Shown: in pieces, positions 26,901 through 35,900 of the stretch | How positions within the stretch are numbered: the first letter of the stretch is position 1 | Layout of the letters: each line of letters begins with the position of its first letter | Source of the DNA: Cyclina sinensis | Lineage: Eukaryota > Mollusca > Bivalvia > Venerida > Veneridae | DNA length: 64,000 bases | NCBI GenBank assembly: GCA_012932295.1 | Contig: JAAONU010000073.1 | Coordinates: 1-64,000 of the forward strand | Direction: 5' to 3' | Notes under the pieces: generated by a model | Seen by the model: the letters and a program-made list of their open reading frames with translations, nothing else | What the model was told of the DNA's origin: nothing | Database searches by the model: none | Position numbers and translations under genes: made by a program

Positions 26901-29900
26901 ATGTTACAAGTATCATTGCTCGTTGTTATGGGTGTTCGTTGTTCGCAAATTTGAATAAGTCTGCAATAAGTTTGAAGACTCTGGGTGTAATGGTACTCAA
27001 ATTTTTTAGCAGAAATAGTTTTATTATACAGGTCCCAGTGAACTTGACCTTTGACCTACAGACCCCAAAAACAATAAGGTTCTTCTAATATAATATCCTA
27101 TGAAGTTTGAAGGTTCTGGGTGTAATGGTACTCCAGTTACTGAGCAAAAATAGTTTTCACTCTACAGGTCCCTGTGACCTTGACTTTTGACCTACTGACC
27201 CCAAAAATGATAGGGTTCTTTCACTGAATAAGGACAATCATCCAATGATGTATGAAGGCTCTGGGTAAAATGGTACTCCAGTTAATGAGCAGAAACAGTT
27301 TTCACTCTTGAGGTCCTTGTGAACTTAACCTTTGACCTATGTACCCTAAAAACAATAGGGTTCTTCTAATACAATTATCCTATAAAATTTGAAGGCTCTG
27401 GGTGTAATGGTACTACAGTTACTCTGCAGAAAAACTTTTCACTATACAGGGCTCTGTGACATTGACTTTTGACATACTAGCCGCAAAAACAATATGGTTC
27501 TTCTATTAAGTAAAAGCAATCATCCTATGAAGTTTGAAGGCTCTGGGTTAAATAGTACTACTGGTATTGAGTGGAAACGGTTTTCACTCTAGGGGTCCCT
27601 CTGACCTTAACCTTTGACCTACTGACCCAAAAACATAAGTTTTTCTTTTCTACTCAATAAGGGCAATAACCCTGTTCAGTTTGAAGGTCTTTGGTCAACT
27701 GGTACTCAAGTTATTGAAAGGAAACAAAGTGTGACAGACAGACAAACAGACTACCATGGACAGGGCAAAAACAATATGTCTCCATGAGAAGGGAGGGGTT
27801 GGGGGAGGAGACATAACAATGAACAATTGAAGGTGTAGCCCTTGGTGTTTCAGAGCTGCAGATTTTTTAAGTTTTCTCTATATAAGTCCTTGTATAAAAT
27901 CAAGTGACTCCCCCACCCTCGGGTGGGGCCAGTTTTGACCCCAGGGTCATGATTTGAACAAACTTGGTAAAGGTCTACTAGACAATGCTGCACACCAAAT
28001 ATCTAAACTCTAGGCCTTGTGGTTTCTGACAAGAAGATTTTTAAAGTTTTTCCTAAATAACTCTATGTACAACATGTGACCCCTGGGGCGGGGCCTTTTT
28101 TGACCCAGGGGCTATGATTTGAACAAACTTAGTAAAGGTCTACTAGACAATGTTGTACACCAAATATCTTAACTCTAGGCCTTGTGGTATCTGAAAAGAA
28201 GATTTTTAAAGTTTTTCCTTTATAACTCTGTGTAAAACATGTGACCACTGGGGCGGGCCCATTTTGACCAAAGAGCTATAATTTGAACAATCTTTGTAGA
28301 GGTCCACTACACAATATTTCATGCCAAAAATCTAACCCCCAGCCTTTGTCAAAACAGAGAAGATGATTTTTTAAGTTTTTACTATATACATATAAGGAAA
28401 ATCAATGACCCCCTGGGACGAGGCCAATTTTGAGCCCAGGGCTATAATTTGAACAATCTTAGTAGAGGTCCACTACACAATGTTTCATGTCAAATATCTA
28501 ACCTCTAGCCATTGTCAATTCAGAGAAGAAGATTTTTTAAGTTTTTACTATATACATACAAATGTATAAGGAAAATCAATGACCCACTGGGGCCAGGTCA
28601 ATTTTGACCCCAGGGCTATAATTTGAACATTTTTTGTAGAGCTACATTAGATGATGCTACACACAAAATATCTAAGCTCTAGGCCTTGCACTTTCAGAGA
28701 AGAAGATTTTTAAAGATTTCATTTTAAAAATTTATTTTTAGCCCTTCTGACCCAGATGTTCAATGGAGCAAAACCATTTGAATAATTTTAGTAGAGCTTC
28801 ATGCTAGGAACATCCCAGGAAAATTTCATCAAATTTGGCCCAGTGGTTTCTGAGAAGAAGTTGTTTGTATAAAAAGTTGACGCCAGACGCACTGACGGAC
28901 AAATTGTGATCACAAAAGCTCACCTTGAGCACTTTGTGCTCAGGTGAGCTTAAAATCTCACTGAACTTATCTATGAATGGATATTAAGTCATTTATCTCA
29001 AGTACATTAGAGTGCTTCCCATTCAGGGATTCAAAGTGTATTTCTTGGTATCTGGTTTCAGTATTGGGTAATTCCCTACTTGATATAAATTCATATCTGG
29101 TAGGTCAAAGAAAAAGAAATTAAGACCAAGCACAAAATATGACTGGTGTTATTCATCACATTTTTACTGCATAATTCATGAATCATAAGATGTCTATGAA
29201 GGTGATCCCATAAGTCACTTGTCGACAAGCATTATCAATTTAAAGGAGATAATTAAAAAATTATGCAAGGTAGAATTATGGTTCTTGGACACAGCACTTC
29301 CACTCACCGGTCTCTATCAATGTGTTAAGTTTCAATCAAATTCCTGCAATACTTTTCAAGTTATTCTCTGGACAACAGTGTGATGGACGGACAAGGTGGC
29401 AACTTTATGCTCTAAATTTGGGGAGCATAAAAATACAGGCAATCAAAATTTGAGGATGCATGTTTACAGTCTACTGGTCAAAGGGGTGAAGATTATGGTT
29501 AAATAGGTGTGAATTCACCTGCTTGCTATGACTTTTTCACTTCTTCAACACTTTATTTCATATTTTATGAAAACAAAATAGGCAAAAGTTTCAAAATGTT
29601 ACTGTTATTTCTGTTTCTGAACATGCAAATGCTTGAAATACATTTGAACTTTCAGCATCAGGTCTGAATCTTTGAACCCTCACTTACATCCCTATTAATT
29701 TCTAACAACATTTACACATGAAAAGACAACTAAAAATGTTGATCTCCAAGTTCTGGAAATAACGCAGTCATTTGTTATATGTGAAAATGTAATCCTCAGG
29801 TGTTTTCAGTCAATGTAACAACATAATATCAGTTATCACTGAATATGATTAATACCCTAAATATTGTGTGTTGCTTTGATATCAGTTGCATTTGCTTAAA

Positions 29901-32900
29901 ATACAAATTTGGTGGCTTCAACTCTGTGCCCTTAAAGCCAACTTTTCCTAAATAGCCCTTGACAATACCAAGATTTGTGCATTGTTTCTCTTGAAAAGGA
30001 CTGTCCAGTAAGCCTCACCTCCAATTTCAGAAGAGAGTGTTTTCCATCCCCCTCTGGTGGTATATAGGGATCAAATGTTGTAGCTGAAATTATAACATTT
30101 AAATGAAATGGTGGAAGCATTTCTGGTCTGGCCCTAAGACCCTACTTTGCTCACCTGAGATTTCACAAGTTATCAGATCAACAATGTAGAAGGCTGAGTT
30201 AATATTTTCTCACTTTCAAAATTGTTCTGAATGTTTCTAACATTAATCAGAATATATATGAATATATATTTACAAGCAGCCAAAATAGCCAATTGCTACT
30301 AGAATATCAGAAACTATTTGAAAATGACACTTGTTTTCACAATTTCTGGTAAAATCATTTAAAAATAACCTACATTTTTAATAAAATCGAAAAATTTAAC
30401 TACAACATGTATGTTTCATTTTTTAGCAATAACTAGTTTTACACTGAAGTATTTTAACATACGTGATTCAAGCACAGTCATGTGTCTGGCCATAAAACCA
30501 CGTGTTGGGTCCACTTCAGACCGTTTATGTCTTTGCTGCAATTTCTTTCTTTCCTCCTTGAATGGTACATCCTTTAATTCTCTTGAAAAGTCATAATCCT
30601 CCTTCGACATCTAAAAGAAAACAAGAGGGTCCATGGGACCCTGGGTCGCTCACCTGCCAACAACAGCTCAATGGTTGCAAGAGTCAGTGGATGCAAATAC
30701 AATTGCCAATTGACTAAAAGGGTGCAGGCAATTATGACCATGGGGTCATCTTTGGTAGAGTTTCACTAGATGTCGTGCGTCATCAGGATTGTTAAAGCAC
30801 AACGTGGACTATAATGGACTGAGCCTCATAAAAAATATATCAGGCACATATACACATGATACCTAACATGTTTAAAGTTTCAAAGCAGTATCTTGAAAAA
30901 TGTAGAAGTTTGTGCCGCAGTATTTTTTAAAAAATCCTGCCTTTATACAAAAAACTAGGTTGCTGTGAACTGAATGTTGGAACACCGTTCCAAACAGGGA
31001 TCATGTACATGACGCATGTTCACTCTATTGCCAATTCTACTAATTATTTTAAAATCCAACCATAGATGCAAAAAATATATGGGCAAGACACAAACTATCA
31101 GCAGTAAGGCCTATATAACAGAACTTACTAAGTTCAGAGGGTTGCTGTGACATGGATCTTGGAGGGAGGAACATGGGTTTTGTGTGTAACACATACTTAT
31201 TTTAATTTTTGGTTGTAAGGGTTGCAGAGACTTTCGGTCTTAAAGTAATGTTATTTATAATACTAGAACTTTTATTAAAATACAATGTACACAATTATAA
31301 AGAAAAAGATTCATAACAGAAAAAAATGTGTAAATGCAATCTTTAATAAAATAGAACAATATTAGCCCTTCAAAATTATTTTTCCCTGACTTTTCACTAA
31401 CTTTTCTGGATTTTTATTTTCCACTGACCAATTTTCAAAATTCCCTGACAATTCCCTGACCTTGAAAAAAAATCAAATTTCCCTGACTTTTCAAGTCCCC
31501 TGGCAACCCTGCAAGATCTTATATTAACTCAAGTATTGTACAAGTCTGATTAAATTCAAATCAAAAATGAAGCTGCTATTGTGCAGACAAGGTCTAAATA
31601 GTTAATTTTGGCACTTTCAGGGGCCATAACCCTGGAACCAATAATGCAATAAGGCAATTTGAAGAAAGGAACCAAGATCTTATGGTAATGAAAGTGAAGA
31701 TCAGACCTAAATTAAGACCACTAGAGTGCAGAAAAGCTTTTATCATAACTTGACCTAGTGACCTAAATTTCTAAGTCACATGACCCAGTTTCAAACTTGA
31801 CCTAGATATCATCGAGATAAACATTCTGACAAAGCTTGAAGAAGATCGGAGCAAAATTAAGAACACTACAGTGCGGACAAGCTTTTTCTATAATTTGACC
31901 TAGTGACCCAGTTTTCAAGGTCACATAACCCAGTTTCGAACCTGATCTAAATATCATTGAGATACATATTCTGACCAAGTTTGAAGAAGATGCACCAAAA
32001 TTAAGACTACTAGAGTGCGGACAAGCTTTTTCTAAAATTCGGACTAGTTACCTTGTTTTCAAGGTCACATGACCCAGTTACGAACTTGACCTAGATATCA
32101 TTGAGATACACAATCTGACCAAGTTTGAAGAAGCTCGGACCAAAATTAAGACTACTAGAGTGCGGACAAGCTTTTTCTATAATTTAACCTTGTGACCTAG
32201 TTTTGAAGGTGACATGACCCAGTTTCAAACTTAATCTAGATATCATTGGGATTAACATTTTGACCAAGTTTGAAGAAGATCGGACCAAAATTAAGACCGC
32301 TAGAGTGCAGAGAAGCTTTTTCTATAATTTGGCCTAGTGACCTAGTTTCAAGGGTGAGATGACCCAGTTTCAAACTTGACCTAGATATCATTGAGATAAA
32401 CATTCTGACCAAGTATGAAGAAGCTCGGACCAAAATTAAGACTGCTAGAGTGTGGACAAGCTTTTCCTATAATATGACTTTGTGACCTAGTTTTGAAGGT
32501 CACATGACCCAGTTTCGAACTTGTTCTAGATATCATTGAGATTAACATTTTTACCAAGTTTGAAGAAGATCGGACCAAAATTAAGACCGTTAGAGTGCGG
32601 ACAAGCTTTTTATATAATTTGACCAAGTGACCTAGTTTTAAGGGTGAGATGACCCAGTTATGAACTTGACCTAGATATCATTAAGATAAACATTCTGACC
32701 ATGTTTAAAGAAGATCGCACTAAAATTAAGACTGCTAGAGTGCGGACAACAATTGTGAACGGACGACGGACGGACGGACGACGGACGAAAGGCGATCACA
32801 AAAGCTCACCCTGTCACTATGTGACAGGTGAGCTAATAAAAATAGACTTATGAATCAGTTGTCATAAATAAAATTAATAATAAACACTGTAGAAGACCTG

Positions 32901-35900
32901 TGAACAAAATACGTGATGTAATATTGTTACAATGTAAAAATACGACTCAAAATATTTGAAGCCAAAGTTGCTATATAGCATTGCTCTACTAGTACTAACG
33001 CAGTAAAATTCACTCACAGACCCAAAATGTGCTGATTAGTCTAAAATATTTCAAAGAAATTGTTGCTGGACAGTCATTTGTAGACATTACATGTATCTGG
33101 TAGTTCAATAAATATAAACCCTATCTGAGATATTGAGGTCTTCCATCCTGAACTGTGAATTGGCAGCTGTAACCGATGGATAAATTCTTAATAATGCTGT
33201 AGAATAGGCATTTTATCTGAGCCATTATAAATACAAAATCTACTATGAAGCTGGTATTAGAAAGGTATTGAATTGGCTACTGTGTTATTTATAGTGATCA
33301 ACTCTGTAGGTGATACTGTTAAACTCCAACAGGATCTAAACAGGCTAGCTGAATGGGAGCAGAGGTGGAAGATGGCCTTCAACATTGACAAATGTCATAT
33401 CATGCATATTAATGGCCGCTCAAAGAAATCCCTTAAGACAGAATATACCTTGCATAATCAACCTCTCCAACCTGTCAATCAAGCTACTTATCTAGGGATT
33501 GAGATTACATCTGATTTATCATGGTCTGCTCACACTAACAAAATCACATCTAAAGCTAGCCAAACATTGGGCTTTTTAAAACGCAACCAACATTCAGCTT
33601 CTAAAGAAACCAAGACTGCAACATCATCTACATCTACATCTACATCAATACGTCAATCTGTCATACATTTGACAATACTTTGACGGTGCGCACAGAATAA
33701 AGAAAGAAAATAATACAAATTTATAGTGATAGTGAAAAGTTAGGAGAGTACACTCAAGAATACTGGTACCATAGTAAAAAGACAGAAATGGAAATAAAAT
33801 AATACCAGTTACTTTTCGACCATCGAGGCAAGACCAATTCGACTTCCGTGGCGGTACCAGGGTGCAAAACCCCGCCGACATAGCTCGAGCCAGTCATCTG
33901 ATTTACTAAGTAACTGGGATTAATGCCCCATTAGAAAGTCAAGTTGGAGAGCCCACTCTTGAAGGATACCAAGGAGGGGGCCTCAGCAACGGATGCTGGA
34001 AGGCTGTTCCAGAGAGGGATACTTCTCGGGAAAAAGCTGTATCTGTAGCTGTCAGTTGATGTAGAGTAAGGCAGGAATCTTCTAGTATGTGGTGACCGTG
34101 GCATGGTTTTTGCTGGTGTTAAGTAAGGTTCAGGGTCAATAGCTACTAGTTCATTGATGATCTTGAATAGCAAGGCAAGCTGAAGTTTTTGACGTCGAGA
34201 CTCAAGTGATTCCCAATTCAACGAAGAAAGCATGTCAGTAACACTGCTGGTATTGTGATACCGGTTAGTGGTGAAACGGGCTGCCCTGCGTTGGACCATT
34301 TCAATTTTGTTGATTAATGTCTTGTGATGGGGATTCCATACAGTGCAACAGTATTCAAGATTCGAGCGGACTAGGGAGATGTAGGCCCCTGTCTTCGTTT
34401 CCTTACTAGTGTTGCGGAGGTTTCTGCGTAGGAATCCCAACATACTGTTAGCCTTTTTGATTTTCGTCTCAATGTGTATCTTCCATGCCAGGTCAGATTG
34501 GAGTTCCACGCCCAAATATTTTGATGTCTTCTCTTCAGCAAGCTGGATGCCTTTCAGGATATATCGAGACTGAAGAGGGGATCTCGCTCTAGTCACGCGA
34601 AGGACGCTGCATTTTTGGGGGTGAAAGTCCATACCCCACCTTTGTTCCCATCTGGCTAAGGAGTCCAGATCAGCTTGTAGGATCAGTTGATCATGTTGAG
34701 ATCTGATAGGACGGTATAGAATGCAGTCATCAGCGAAGAGGCGTGTCTTAGATTGGAGACCTTCTGGGAGATCGTTGATGAAGAGGAGAAAAAGGAGGGG
34801 ACCAAGAACTGACCCTTGAGGGACGCCGCTAGCAACTGGAGCTTCCTCAGAGGACTCGCCTTGGACTAGGACTTGCTGGGTGCGGTTGTGGAGGAAAGAG
34901 GAGATCCAAAGAAAGGTATGGCCCCGGACACCATAGTGGTGGATTTTCTTCAGGAGACGCTGATGAGGAACCCGATCGAAAGCCTTGCTGAAATCAAGGA
35001 TGATCATATCTGTCTGGATGCGTTTGTCGAGGGAGGAGGCAAGCTCATGGACTAGTGTTAGAAGCTGTGTTTCGCAACTCCTCTTCGCTCGGAAGCCGTG
35101 CTGACAGTCCTGAAGAATATCGTGCTTGTCTAGGTGTTTGAGGGTGTTGCTGACGATGATATGTTCTAAAAGTTTGCAACATAGGCTGGTGAGGGATACT
35201 GGGCGATAGTTTGCTGGATCCTGCCTTGAACCCTTTTTGTAAATTGCTGTGACGTTGGCATGCCTCCAATCGTCTGGGACCTTCCCTTCTTTCAATGAAC
35301 GGGAAAAGATGATGGAGAGGATAGGGGCTAGATGCGAAGCGCAGTCCCTCAGGATTCTTGCAGAGATGCCATCTGGGCCGGAGGCTTTTCTGGGATTCAG
35401 GTTAAGAAGTAGTTTCCGGATCCCTTCTTCGGTGACCTCTATCTCTTCCATATCAGGGAAGGGTGAACCGGTGGGTGTAGGGATGTCGCCATCAGATTCA
35501 TGTGTGAAGACGGACATATACTGCTTGTTCAGGATATTCGCCTTGTCGCGAGCTGCGTTAAAGAGTCGACCTTTGTCTTTGAGAGGGAAAATACCAGAGT
35601 TGTCTTTGCGGAGAGATTTGATGAATGTCCAAAAGCGTTTCTGTTTGGGTTGATTTTCATTTTCCGGGTCCTCAACTTCGATCAGATTGTTTACATAGCG
35701 ATGGTAGGCTTGTCGTTCGAGTTGTTGAGTTAGTGCTTTGTGTTTCTTGTATTTGCTGATGTCAGAGTCCTTACTAGAGTGTTTCATCTTGGTGTACAGT
35801 TTGGTTTTCCTTCGTAATGCTGTTTTTACCGATCTGTCAATCCATGGCTTCTTCTTGTGGCTGTCCTTCAGTGTTTTAGTTGGAATGAATTGGTTCATGA

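Noticed and set aside
30463..30610. Treating MSKEDYDFSRELK as an exon of gene A
   Set aside because: Joining exon 38469-38493 to it gives a stop within seven codons, and joining its partner exon to the SAM exon is out of phase. Exon 1 joins the SAM exon directly in frame.
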